Source: Streptococcus moroccensis
Lineage (GTDB): Bacteria; Bacillota; Bacilli; Lactobacillales; Streptococcaceae
Assembly: GCF_030812835.1 (NCBI RefSeq)
Contig: NZ_JAUSTM010000017.1
Coordinates: forward strand, 1 to 48,938
Length of the DNA: 48,938 nt
Direction of reading: 5' to 3'
The notes beneath the pieces are model-generated. The model was not told the DNA's origin and did not search any database. It saw nothing but the letters and a program-made list of their open reading frames with translations. Shown one piece after another: positions 20,523-28,058 of the stretch (its first letter is position 1; each line of letters starts with the position of its first letter). Made by a program: the position numbers and the translations under genes.

Positions 20523-21247
20523 TAGGCCTCCTCTGTCAATCGCAGATAAATCGTGTTAAGACTGGCCTCAGGCATGGCAAAGGCCTGACGGAGGTCTTCC
20601 AGTGTCCCTTGGGCACGGACCTCTCCATGATGCAGGAGGACAAACCGATCACACATCTTTTCTGCCGAATCCAGAACATGGGTTGACATCAAAATAGATG
20701 TTCCTTTTCCTTTTTCCTCTGCTAAAAGCTCCGTCAAGTCTTGAATGGCTAAGGGATCTAAGCCAAGGAAAGGCTCATCCACAATCAGCAAACTCGGCTC
20801 TACGATAAAGGCACAGATAATCATGACCTTTTGCTTCATGCCTTTTGAAAAATTCACAGGAAACCAGTCCAAGCGGTCTTGCAGTCGGAAAATCTGCAGA
20901 AGACGCTCTGCCCGCTCCATCGCTACAGTCGTTGAGAGGCCATAAGCCATAGCCACAACCTCGATATGCTCCCGCAGAGTCAGTTCCTCATAGAGACTAG
21001 GTGTTTCAGGGATAAAGCCGATTTTTTTGCGATAGCTCTCCGAATCTTGAGCAAGCGTCATCCCGTCAATCGTGATTTGCCCTTGATAAGGGGTTAAGAG
21101 TCCGATGATTTCATTGATCGTTGTGGACTTCCCTGCTCCGTTAAGACCGATAAGCCCCACTAACTCCCCGTCTGCAATCTCAAAGGATATATTTTTCAAG
21201 ACAGGAATATTGGCGTAACCTCCTGTCACGTTTTGAATATTTAACAT
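20522..21247 (-). CDS. ecsA: ABC transporter ATP-binding protein, EcsA family
   Basis: A 241-residue ATPase. The motifs are Walker A GLNGAGKSTT, a Q-loop near GFIPETPSLYEELT, the signature FSKGMKQK, Walker B LLIVDEPFLGLD and the switch histidine in MSTHVLDSAE. The FSKGMKQK signature with EcsB downstream is typical of EcsA. The ATG has GGAG at fair spacing. It is transcribed divergently from hit. Confidence 0.92.
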   Translation of the reverse strand: MLNIQNVTGGYANIPVLKNISFEIADGELVGLIGLNGAGKSTTINEIIGLLTPYQGQITIDGMTLAQDSESYRKKIGFIPETPSLYEELTLREHIEVVAMAYGLSTTVAMERAERLLQIFRLQDRLDWFPVNFSKGMKQKVMIICAFIVEPSLLIVDEPFLGLDPLAIQDLTELLAEEKGKGTSILMSTHVLDSAEKMCDRFVLLHHGEVRAQGTLEDLRQAFAMPEASLNTIYLRLTEEA

Positions 21248-21265
21248 CTATTTCTCCGATTTTTT

Positions 21266-21274
21266 TGGTATAAT
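21266..21274 (+). promoter_or_regulatory. Extended -10 promoter of hit
   Basis: TGGTATAAT, with no good -35. Transcription would start near 21281, giving a leader of about 28 bases that includes GAGAGG before the hit ATG. Confidence 0.6.
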
Positions 21275-21276
21275 TT

Positions 21277-21305
21277 ATTATAACAGAAAGCTAAAGAGAG
21301 GTAAA
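21277..21305 (-). promoter_or_regulatory. Promoter of ecsAB, overlapping the hit promoter
   Basis: Minus strand TTTACC (21300-21305), a 17-base spacer and TATAAT (21277-21282). It overlaps the divergent hit promoter, so the two polymerases cannot both bind at once. Confidence 0.5.
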
Positions 21306-21308
21306 ACC

Positions 21309-21722
21309 ATGACTGACTGTATTTTTTGTAAAATTGTCTCCGGCGATGTTCCATCTTCTAAGATTTATGAGGATGATCATGTTCTGGCCTTCCTTGACAT
21401 CACTCAGGTCACTCCTGGCCACACTCTTTTGATTCCTAAACAACATGTTGCAGATCTCTTTGAGATGGACAGTGACCTAGCAAGTACCGTTTTTGCACGC
21501 CTCCCTAAGATTGCGCGTCAATTAAAAGAAAAGCTGGGGGCCAAAGGCCTAAATATCGTTAATAACAATGGCGAGCTAGCTGGTCAAACTGTTTTTCATA
21601 GCCACATCCACCTCCTGCCTCGTCTTGAAGAAGGAGATGAGCTCGACATTCGTTTCACTACCCATGAGCCTGACTTTGCGGCTCTAGGACAACTCGCTCA
21701 AGACCTTTATCTGGAGGACTAA
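21309..21722 (+). CDS. hit: HIT-family nucleotide hydrolase
   Basis: A 137-residue histidine-triad protein. The N-terminus (CIFCKIVSGDVPSSKIYEDD) and the catalytic HSHIHLLPR triad with the upstream NNNGELAGQ loop are typical of HIT hydrolases acting on adenosine phosphoramidates or dinucleotides. It is divergent from ecsA, a conserved arrangement, and is followed after 2 bases by a small membrane-linked protein. Confidence 0.94.
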   Translation: MTDCIFCKIVSGDVPSSKIYEDDHVLAFLDITQVTPGHTLLIPKQHVADLFEMDSDLASTVFARLPKIARQLKEKLGAKGLNIVNNNGELAGQTVFHSHIHLLPRLEEGDELDIRFTTHEPDFAALGQLAQDLYLED

Positions 21723-21724
21723 CC

Positions 21725-22048
21725 ATGAATCTGAGACGACTCTTATGGGCAGGAACTGCTGCCTTCATTTCCTATCATTTAGTTGCCAATCGTGACACCA
21801 TCAAAGAAGAAGTCATTGAAACCAAAGAATTAACGGATGATGTCAGTGAACACATCAAAGACATTAACCAACAAATCGCTGTCATCAAAGGACAATTGCC
21901 AAAACTCACAGAAATGGCTCAAGATTTAAGCCAAAAAGCTAGCATGTTCCAGCACGAAGTTGATATCCGGACCAAACAAATGCCCCTCCTCAACAAAGAA
22001 ACCAATGAGAAGGATAGTACTGTAAACACTGATGACGTGACACACTAA
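21725..22048 (+). CDS. Small membrane-anchored coiled-coil protein of unknown function
   Basis: A 107-residue protein beginning with a short hydrophobic segment (LLWAGTAAFISYHLV) after a basic start (MNLRR). This predicts an N-terminal anchor or signal. Residues about 25-90 are helical and charged with heptad-like spacing, so a coiled coil is likely, and the tail is acidic. It starts 2 bases after hit and so is probably in the same mRNA. I cannot name a function. Confidence 0.8.
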   Translation: MNLRRLLWAGTAAFISYHLVANRDTIKEEVIETKELTDDVSEHIKDINQQIAVIKGQLPKLTEMAQDLSQKASMFQHEVDIRTKQMPLLNKETNEKDSTVNTDDVTH

Positions 22049-22069
22049 TTCTTTCACCCGTAATAATTC

Positions 22070-22097
22070 AAAGGAGCTGGCATCTGCCAGCTCCTTT
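22070..22097. terminator. Bidirectional terminator between convergent genes
   Basis: Perfect 12-base arms (AAAGGAGCTGGC 22070-22081 and its complement 22086-22097) with a 4-base loop. There are Ts on the plus strand after the stem and a TTTGAATTATT stretch on the minus strand. It serves the hit operon and the LCP gene. Confidence 0.9.
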
Positions 22098-22117
22098 TCA
22101 TATCTGTTATCAGCACC

Positions 22118-23287
22118 TCACTCAACAGGAATTTCTTCCGCACCTAAACTTGATTCCTCATAGACAGGGACCGTCGCGTCTGTATCAGACTGGCTATATG
22201 GAGCTATACTATCTGCCTCCCCGTAGGATGCAGTATCTCCATAAGTGGAGGTATCCCCGTAATAACTCCCCTCAAGCGGCGTTTCCCCGTACAGGTCTTC
22301 GTATAGGATGGCAGTTGTTGTCAGCGTCGTGTAGAGTGAGTGGCCGAGTGAACCTTGAATAACATTTTGCATTTCCAGCATATGTTCCTCAGTCACGATT
22401 TGATAACTTACCCCATCAATCGTCGCATCCACACCAGCTAACTGATAGGTTTCAATATTTTCCAAGGCTTCCCGGTAACCCAGAAGCTGAGGGATGGTTG
22501 TTGTCGTCAACTCAACATCGGTTTGGACATTGCCTGAGACAGCTTTAAGGATACGATTATAGGAGCTAACACTGTCTAAGCTGAGGAGTTTTTCAACAAT
22601 TAATTGAATCACTTCTCGTTGCCGTTTTTGACGACCATAATCCCCTTCAGGGTCTTGGTAACGCATGCGAGAATAAACCAAGGCTTGCTCACCATTGACC
22701 TTTTGGCGACCCGGTGGGATAATCGCAGTGTATTCTGGCTCTTGCTCTTCGATGGAGATATCAAAGTCAAAGGTATTATTAACCGTTATGCCCCCAACGG
22801 CATCCACCAAATCGATCAAGCCCTGCATGTTAATCATGGCATAACGGTCAATGGTGACATCCATCATATCTTCAACCGTTGCGATAGCCGACTGAGCTCC
22901 TCCTTGAGCATAGGCAGCATTGAGCTTAGCCTGAGTCCCTGACGGTTCACCGTTTTTTTCAGAAATATCGACAAGGATGTCGCGTTCCAAACTCATCATG
23001 GTCGTTGTTTTGGTATCCGGGTTGACGGTGACTAAAATCATCGAATCACTGTTACCAACCCAGTCGTCCTCACGTGACCCTGTCCCTGTATCCACCCCCA
23101 TAAAGAGAATGGTCAAAGGCTCGGTTGCCTCAATAATGTCATTGGATTTTTCAGAAAAAGGGCGGAAGGTCTTAGACAACTCGTTAGCCGTCGCATTGTA
23201 GATTGTGAAAAAATACAGCGAAAAGGCGCAAAGGGTCGTGACCAAAATCGCTCCTAGCATACTTGCTATTTTTTTACCTATTGTCAT
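22118..23287 (-). CDS. LytR-CpsA-Psr family cell-wall glycopolymer ligase
   Basis: A protein of about 389 residues with one N-terminal membrane segment (residues about 10-30) and an outside LCP domain. Typical LCP motifs are TILFMGVDTG, NSDSMILVTVNP, MMSLERDILVDI and later GRQKRQREV. LCP enzymes attach teichoic acids or capsule to peptidoglycan; the streptococcal homologue here is often called LytR or BrpA. The last 60 residues form an acidic tail with repeated YGDT/YGEA units. The start is uncertain: ATG at 23287 or TTG at 23302, both inside the end of the acetyltransferase gene and neither with a good ribosome-binding site, so coupling is likely. Confidence 0.9.
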   Translation of the reverse strand: MTIGKKIASMLGAILVTTLCAFSLYFFTIYNATANELSKTFRPFSEKSNDIIEATEPLTILFMGVDTGTGSREDDWVGNSDSMILVTVNPDTKTTTMMSLERDILVDISEKNGEPSGTQAKLNAAYAQGGAQSAIATVEDMMDVTIDRYAMINMQGLIDLVDAVGGITVNNTFDFDISIEEQEPEYTAIIPPGRQKVNGEQALVYSRMRYQDPEGDYGRQKRQREVIQLIVEKLLSLDSVSSYNRILKAVSGNVQTDVELTTTTIPQLLGYREALENIETYQLAGVDATIDGVSYQIVTEEHMLEMQNVIQGSLGHSLYTTLTTTAILYEDLYGETPLEGSYYGDTSTYGDTASYGEADSIAPYSQSDTDATVPVYEESSLGAEEIPVE

Positions 23288-23816
23288 CTGATTTATCGTC
23301 AATCAATTTACCCATCAGGTAAACATCAAGAAACTCTCCATTCTTTGTTTTGGCACCGCGTTCTTTCGTGCCTTCAATTCTAAAACCACATTTTTGATAA
23401 AGGTGAACGGCCCGTTCATTACGCGCTTGAACCGTTAATTCCAAGCGTCGAATAATGCCACTATGCTCGGCCCAATCAATTGCTTCTTCCATCAGGATTT
23501 GTCCTAGGCCATAGCCCCAAAAGTCTTTGGCGATAGCGATAAAGATATCGCCAATATGGTTGACCCGGGTGTAGCTCGCAGCTGCAATGTTTAAGACTCC
23601 CACAACGCGGCTATCGACTTTGGCAATCAAGCAAATCTGGTTCGGACTCGCTAAGCGGTTTTTAATAAAACCTGCTGTTTCCTCAGCCGTCATGTAGGGA
23701 CTATCGTCATCTCGGGTTAAAAATTCCGACTCTGTTGCGACATCCATCAACAGCTGAGCTAGGCCAGCAGCATCCTCTAACTGGGCTTCTTTAAAGATCA
23801 CTTCAGCTTCAGCCAT
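23274..23816 (-). CDS. GNAT-family N-acetyltransferase
   Basis: A 180-residue acetyltransferase. The acetyl-CoA binding motif A is seen as DIFIAIAKDFWGYGLGQILMEE in two halves (IFIAIAKDFWG, then GLGQILMEEAI), followed by RLELTVQARNERAVHLYQ and CGFRIEGT. The substrate is unknown. It is similar to RimJ/RimL or spermidine-acetyltransferase-like proteins. It overlaps tsaE by 8 bases and the LCP gene by about 14, so the three are probably one transcript. Confidence 0.88.
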   Translation of the reverse strand: MAEAEVIFKEAQLEDAAGLAQLLMDVATESEFLTRDDDSPYMTAEETAGFIKNRLASPNQICLIAKVDSRVVGVLNIAAASYTRVNHIGDIFIAIAKDFWGYGLGQILMEEAIDWAEHSGIIRRLELTVQARNERAVHLYQKCGFRIEGTKERGAKTKNGEFLDVYLMGKLIDDKSDDNR

Positions 23817-24249
23817 GGTTTAAAGCCTCCTCTAACCATTTTGCCCGTTTTCCTACAGCGTGGATTGATACTTCTCGGCCCTCGCCTGAGTGCGATAAGA
23901 TAATTTCGAGGTACTCGTCAGGTAAACTCTCACCTAAAAGCTCTCCCCATTCAATCACCGTAACCCCATCTCCAAACAAAAACTCATCCAGATCGATGGA
24001 ATCCGGATCATCTCCAATCCGATATACATCTAAATGATACAAAGGAAGTCGCCCCTCATACTGGCGGACAATGGTATAGGTAGGGCTTTTAATCATTTGA
24101 ATAATGCCTAAGCCTTGAGCAATGCCTTTTGTCAAGGTCGTCTTACCTGCTCCCAAATTACCCGTTAATAGGATAACATCTTTTGCTTCTACCAATTCGC
24201 CCAGTTTTTTTCCATAGGCGATCAATTTCTCTTCGTTTTGAAAATACAT
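23809..24249 (-). CDS. tsaE: tRNA threonylcarbamoyladenosine biosynthesis ATPase TsaE, apparently leaderless
   Basis: A 146-residue P-loop ATPase that works with TsaB and TsaD to make t6A on tRNAs reading ANN codons. The motifs are LLTGNLGAGKTTLTKGIAQ (Walker A), SPTYTIVRQYEG, LYHLDVYRI and VTVIEWGE. The frame extends upstream to a GTG at 24303, but a strong extended -10 (TGGTATAAT, 24256-24264) lies inside that extension, and the ATG at 24247-24249 gives the usual family N-terminus. The mRNA would start at or within a few bases of this ATG, so translation would be leaderless. Confidence 0.93.
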   Translation of the reverse strand: MYFQNEEKLIAYGKKLGELVEAKDVILLTGNLGAGKTTLTKGIAQGLGIIQMIKSPTYTIVRQYEGRLPLYHLDVYRIGDDPDSIDLDEFLFGDGVTVIEWGELLGESLPDEYLEIILSHSGEGREVSIHAVGKRAKWLEEALNHG

Positions 24250-24255
24250 GCAACA

Positions 24256-24264
24256 ATTATACCA
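24256..24264 (-). promoter_or_regulatory. Extended -10 promoter directly before tsaE
   Basis: Minus strand TGGTATAAT ends 6 bases before the tsaE ATG. No clear -35 is seen. Confidence 0.7.
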
Positions 24265-24316
24265 AATTTTCAAAAACCCGTCTCTGCCCAACTCAACTGT
24301 CACTTAAATGTAACAA

Positions 24317-24342
24317 AGCTCCCCGCCAGATGACGGAGAGCT
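24317..24342 (-). terminator. Terminator of the purine permease gene
   Basis: Arms AGCTCCCCG (24317-24325) and CGGAGAGCT (24334-24342) pair over 9 bases with one wobble. On the minus strand the stem is followed by TTGTTACATTT. Confidence 0.65.
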
Positions 24343-24357
24343 AATAAATAGTTCGAC

Positions 24358-25770
24358 TTAAGCAAAAAGGAAATGAAGGATAAAGAGAACGTTCAATACC
24401 CAAGTAATAGGATGGATTTCTTTGGCACGTCCTTGAACAACTTTACCGATAGTGTAGAAGATAAAGGCAAAGGCAATACCATTAGTAATACTATAGCCAA
24501 AGCCCATAAAGATTGAGGCAAAGAAGGCTGGAATGGCTTCGCTCATGTCATCCCACTCAACAGCTTTAAGGCTAGAAATCATCATGATACCAACCATAAT
24601 TAAAACAGCGGCTGTAGCCTGAGTTGGAATGATGGAGAGCAATGGGCTAAAGAAGCTTGAGAGCACGAAGAGTCCTGCTACCACCAAGGCCGTTAAACCA
24701 GTTCGTCCACCAGCACCGATACCTGCAGCAGACTCGACATAAGTCGTCACGTTTGAAGTCCCTGCAATCGCACCAGCAGTTGTTCCTAAAACATCTGCAT
24801 AAAGGGCTTTTTTCAACTTAGGATCAAGATCTTCTGCATTTTCACTAGTTGTATCAAAGATACCTGTCTTTTGACTAGTACCTATAAGGGTTCCAATCGT
24901 ATCGAACATATCTGTAAGTGCAAAGGCAAAAATGGTCATCAAAACTTCTGTGATACGGCTAGAATCAGAAAATAGAGTTCCCAAACCGGTAAAGGCTGCT
25001 CCAAAGACAACACCTAAGTCTTTAAACGCCGTCACAATGTTATTAGAGGCAAAGTCGATATTGCCAAGGCTAACTTCTCCAAAGATAAGGGCAACAATGG
25101 TTGTCAAAAGCATGGCAATCATAACCCCACCCCTGACATTTTTAACGAGCAAGATAGCTGTAATAATGATCCCAATAAGGGCCACGATAACACCAACGTT
25201 GTCAAAGGAAACAAGAGCTGGAACGGCTGACGCGTCTCCAACGATAGTTGCAGCGCCTTCTTGAGCACCCTCTCCAACCACTGCATAAGTTCCTGGGTTA
25301 AGGGTAAAGTTTAGCAAACCAGCATTCTTTAATCCAAGGTAGGTTAAGAAGATACCGATACCACCACCGATGGCGTGCTTAAGGTTTTCAGGAATTGAGA
25401 CGATAATCGCATGACGAAGTTTGGTTAAGGTGATGATGGTCGAAATAACCCCACAAAGGAAAACCATAGCAAGTGCTTCTTGCCAAGTATAGCCTAATCC
25501 AAAAACAACTGTGTATGTGAAAAAGGCATTCATTCCCATACCTGGAGCTTGCGCATACGGTACGTTAGCATAGACAGCCATGATAAGCGTGCCGACAACA
25601 GATCCGATGATTGTTGAGAGGAACACTCCTTGGATAGGCATACCCGTTTGGGCCAACATGGCAGGGTTAACAAAAAGAATGTAAGACATTGCAAAGAATG
25701 TCGTCAAACCAGCAAGGACTTCAGTACGAACCGTCGTATTGTGCTCCTTTAATTTAAAAAACTTTTCCAT
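24358..25770 (-). CDS. NCS2-family purine permease (AzgA/PbuG type)
   Basis: A 470-residue membrane protein with about 12-13 hydrophobic segments. The opening FKLKEHNTTVRTEVLAGLTT, the FFAMSYILFVNPAMLA segment and the motif GTSNVTTYVESAAGIGAGG are typical of the AzgA-like guanine/hypoxanthine permeases. It imports purine bases by proton symport. No purine-riboswitch aptamer was found in the 5' region. Instead, an inverted repeat flanks the -10 box, suggesting a protein operator. Confidence 0.92.
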   Translation of the reverse strand: MEKFFKLKEHNTTVRTEVLAGLTTFFAMSYILFVNPAMLAQTGMPIQGVFLSTIIGSVVGTLIMAVYANVPYAQAPGMGMNAFFTYTVVFGLGYTWQEALAMVFLCGVISTIITLTKLRHAIIVSIPENLKHAIGGGIGIFLTYLGLKNAGLLNFTLNPGTYAVVGEGAQEGAATIVGDASAVPALVSFDNVGVIVALIGIIITAILLVKNVRGGVMIAMLLTTIVALIFGEVSLGNIDFASNNIVTAFKDLGVVFGAAFTGLGTLFSDSSRITEVLMTIFAFALTDMFDTIGTLIGTSQKTGIFDTTSENAEDLDPKLKKALYADVLGTTAGAIAGTSNVTTYVESAAGIGAGGRTGLTALVVAGLFVLSSFFSPLLSIIPTQATAAVLIMVGIMMISSLKAVEWDDMSEAIPAFFASIFMGFGYSITNGIAFAFIFYTIGKVVQGRAKEIHPITWVLNVLFILHFLFA

Positions 25771-25794
25771 TGATGAAAAGATACTCCTTTATTT

Positions 25795-25838
25795 ACGAAT
25801 GATGAAATCATTATAAACTAAAACATTCGTTTTTTCAA
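25795..25838 (-). promoter_or_regulatory. Promoter of the purine permease with flanking inverted CGAA boxes
   Basis: Minus strand TTGAAA (25833-25838), a 17-base spacer and TATAAT (25810-25815). ACGAATG and CATTCGT (25824-25830 and 25795-25801) form an inverted pair: one copy lies in the spacer, the other just after the predicted start. PurR boxes of Firmicutes are inverted CGAA-containing motifs, so PurR is a candidate regulator. The promoter is strong evidence; the operator is inference. Confidence 0.6.
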
Positions 25839-25929
25839 GAGTTTATGCTCATTTTTTTGAAAAACAATTTCTTTTTAAAAATGTTTTACAGAATAATCTT
25901 CTTCATTTCACCCTCCCCTCTCTAAAATA

Positions 25930-25938
25930 TGGTACAAT
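25930..25938 (+). promoter_or_regulatory. Extended -10 promoter directly before the HAD phosphatase gene
   Basis: TGGTACAAT ends 7 bases before the ATG at 25946, with no Shine-Dalgarno between. Confidence 0.65.
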
Positions 25939-25945
25939 AAGCAGT

Positions 25946-26764
25946 ATGAAAACAGACAAAAAATTAATTGCTATCGATCTTGATGGCACCTTGTTAAATT
26001 CACAGAGCCAACTGTCTCAAGAATCTATTGACACTGTCAAAAAAGTAGCTGCCCTTGGTCACCAAGTGGTCATCGCAACGGGTCGGCCCTACCGTATGGC
26101 CAAACACTACTATGATGAGCTTGGGATGACTGGTCCCATGATTAATTTCAATGGTTCCCTCATGCATATCCCAGGCAAACGCTGGGCATTTGAACATGAG
26201 CGCATCCTTGAAAAGGAAATTTTTCTAGATATTGTTAAGCGCGAAGAAGAATGGAAAGCAGACTTTATCGCTGGCGAATTTCGAAAATCCTTCTATGTGA
26301 CCCATACTAATCGTGAAGCCATCTCCCCTTCCCTGTTTGCAGTTGAAAAGATAGAGGACGGTTCTGAGTTAAAACCAGAAAAAGTCACCAAGGCTCCCAA
26401 TGTCGTCCTCATGCAAACCCGTCATCCCAACAAAATGACACTCGCTAGGGAAATGGAAGACATCTATCAACAAAAAGCTACCATCACCACTTGGGGTGGT
26501 CCTATGAACATTCTAGAGTGTACTGCAGAAGGAGTCCATAAGGCTTATGCCTTAAAACACCTCTTAAAAGCGCTCAACATGGACCGCTCACAACTCATTG
26601 CCTTTGGTGATGAGGTCAACGATGATGAAATGTTGGATTTTGCACAGACGAGCTACGCGATGAAAAACGCTAACCCTGAGCTTCTCCCCCATGCTGACCA
26701 TCAATTAGATTACACTAATGATGAAAATGGCGTTGCAAGAAAGTTAGCCGAACTTTTTCTTTAA
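25946..26764 (+). CDS. Cof-type HAD-superfamily phosphatase
   Basis: A 272-residue HAD hydrolase of the Cof/YidA type. Motif I is DLDGTLLNS (nucleophile D12), motif II includes VIATGRPY, and motif III/IV is FGDEVNDDEMLDF, with the C2B cap between. These enzymes hydrolyse sugar phosphates, flavin or pyridoxal phosphates with broad range, and the substrate cannot be told from sequence. The ATG fits the family N-terminus, yet no ribosome-binding site is present and the -10 box is 7 bases upstream, so the mRNA is probably leaderless. Confidence 0.93.
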   Translation: MKTDKKLIAIDLDGTLLNSQSQLSQESIDTVKKVAALGHQVVIATGRPYRMAKHYYDELGMTGPMINFNGSLMHIPGKRWAFEHERILEKEIFLDIVKREEEWKADFIAGEFRKSFYVTHTNREAISPSLFAVEKIEDGSELKPEKVTKAPNVVLMQTRHPNKMTLAREMEDIYQQKATITTWGGPMNILECTAEGVHKAYALKHLLKALNMDRSQLIAFGDEVNDDEMLDFAQTSYAMKNANPELLPHADHQLDYTNDENGVARKLAELFL

Positions 26765-26785
26765 TCATTGACGAGACACTCTTTT

Positions 26786-26804
26786 CCTTTTCTTAAGGAG
26801 AAGG
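26786..26804 (+). terminator. Weak terminator of the HAD phosphatase gene
   Basis: CCTTTTCT and GGAGAAGG pair with two wobbles around a 3-base loop, followed by GGTTTTCTTT. Confidence 0.5.
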
Positions 26805-26981
26805 GGTTTTCTTTAATTAAAAGCCTATAAATCTCGATACAACCGCAAAATACTAGATTTTTCAAATGCTTACTTGCCTTTTTAATTAAGACACCAAGTT
26901 ATAATTTTACTAACAATCAAACAAATTTTAGTAATTTTCAGTAAAACTTTCTGTAATATTAACTATTAATGGGGAAAGACC
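26805..26981. other. AT-rich region upstream of the mannose PTS promoter
   Basis: No ORF. The inverted pair TTACTAA / TTAGTAA near 26910-26935 could be an operator or a chance result of AT richness. No PTS-regulation-domain activator gene is adjacent. Confidence 0.35.
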
Positions 26982-27010
26982 TTGACTTTTCTTTGTAAGC
27001 GGTCTATACT
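26982..27010 (+). promoter_or_regulatory. Promoter of manLMN
   Basis: TTGACT (26982-26987), a 17-base spacer and TATACT (27005-27010). The start of transcription should lie near 27017, giving a leader of about 50 bases with AAGGAGG before manL. Confidence 0.85.
26994..27007 (+). promoter_or_regulatory. cre-like site overlapping the manLMN -10 box
   Basis: TGTAAGCGGTCTAT matches 12 of 14 positions of the cre consensus, including the central CG, and overlaps spacer and -10. Binding of CcpA here would repress. Confidence 0.55.
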
Positions 27011-27020
27011 TGGAACTGTA

Positions 27021-27040
27021 TCTAGGTCTTAAGACCTAGA
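27021..27040 (+). promoter_or_regulatory. Perfect 20-base palindrome in the manL leader
   Basis: TCTAGGTCTT and AAGACCTAGA are exact reverse complements placed side by side, a few bases after the predicted start of transcription. As RNA it would form an 8-base stem with a UUAA loop at the 5' end. As DNA it could be an operator for a dimeric repressor. Confidence 0.7.
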
Positions 27041-27068
27041 CGACAATAATATTAAGGAGGAGTCAATA

Positions 27069-28058
27069 ATGAGTATCGGAATCATTATTGCAAGTCATGG
27101 CGAGTTTGCAGCAGGCATTCATCAGTCAGGTCAAATGATTTTCGGCGAGCAAGAAAAAGTCCAAGTTGTGACATTCATGCCTAGCGAAGGTCCAGATGAT
27201 CTTTATGCCAAAATTGTAACCGCTATCGACGCTTTTGACGCGGATGATGAAATCCTAGTCTTGGCCGACCTTTGGAGCGGGTCACCATTCAACCAAGCTA
27301 GCCGTGTTATGGGTGAACGCCCAGAACGCCAATTTGCTATCATCACGGGTCTCAACTTACCTATGCTGATTCAAGCCTATACAGAGCGCTTGATGGATGC
27401 TAATGCTGGTGTGGCTCAAGTAGCTGCGAATATCATCAAAGAATCAAAAGATGGTATCAAGGTCTTGCCTGAGGAATTGCAACCTGAAGAAGCCGTTGCT
27501 GTGGCACCTGTTGCCCAAGCCCCACAAGGCGCTATTCCTGAAGGTACTGTTATCGGAGATGGCAAACTTAAGATTAACCTTGCCCGTATCGATACCCGTC
27601 TCTTACACGGACAGGTCGCAACGAACTGGACACCTGCATCTAAAGCAGATCGTATCATTGTAGCTTCAGATAAAGTTGCTGCTGACGATTTGCGTAAACA
27701 ATTGATTAAGCAAGCTGCACCAAACGGGGTTAAAGCTAACGTCGTACCAATCAAAAAATTGATTGAAGCTGCGAAAGACCCACGCTTTGGAAACACCCAT
27801 GCGCTCATTCTCTTTGAAACCCCTCAAGAAGCTCTTGAAGCCATTGAAGGTGGTGTAGAGATTGCTGAGTTGAACGTTGGTTCTATGGCTCACTCAACTG
27901 GGAAAACCATGGTTAACAATGTCCTCTCTATGGACAAAGACGATGTGGCTACCTTTGAACGTCTTCGTGACCTCGGCGTTAAGTTTGATGTCCGCAAAGT
28001 ACCAAACGATTCTAAAAAAGATTTGTTTGAATTGATTCGCAAGGCGAATGTTCAATAA
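27069..28058 (+). CDS. manL: Mannose-type PTS enzyme IIAB
   Basis: A 329-residue fused IIA-IIB protein. IIA occupies about 1-130, with its phosphorylated His10 in [13 protein letters not shown]. An Ala/Pro-rich linker (about 140-160) joins it to IIB, with His180 in [15 protein letters not shown]. It passes phosphate from HPr to the sugar entering through ManMN (glucose, mannose, glucosamine) and in streptococci also signals in catabolite control. The start is preceded by AAGGAGG. It is the first gene of manLMN, but an unusual structured gap of 257 bases separates it from manM. Confidence 0.96.
   Translation: MSIGIIIASHGEFAAGIHQSGQMIFGEQEKVQVVTFMPSEGPDDLYAKIVTAIDAFDADDEILVLADLWSGSPFNQASRVMGERPERQFAIITGLNLPMLIQAYTERLMDANAGVAQVAANIIKESKDGIKVLPEELQPEEAVAVAPVAQAPQGAIPEGTVIGDGKLKINLARIDTRLLHGQVATNWTPASKADRIIVASDKVAADDLRKQLIKQAAPNGVKANVVPIKKLIEAAKDPRFGNTHALILFETPQEALEAIEGGVEIAELNVGSMAHSTGKTMVNNVLSMDKDDVATFERLRDLGVKFDVRKVPNDSKKDLFELIRKANVQ

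Noticed and set aside
25771..25930. Purine riboswitch before the permease
   Set aside because: No conserved aptamer core or three-way junction could be drawn; a normal promoter and short leader are present.
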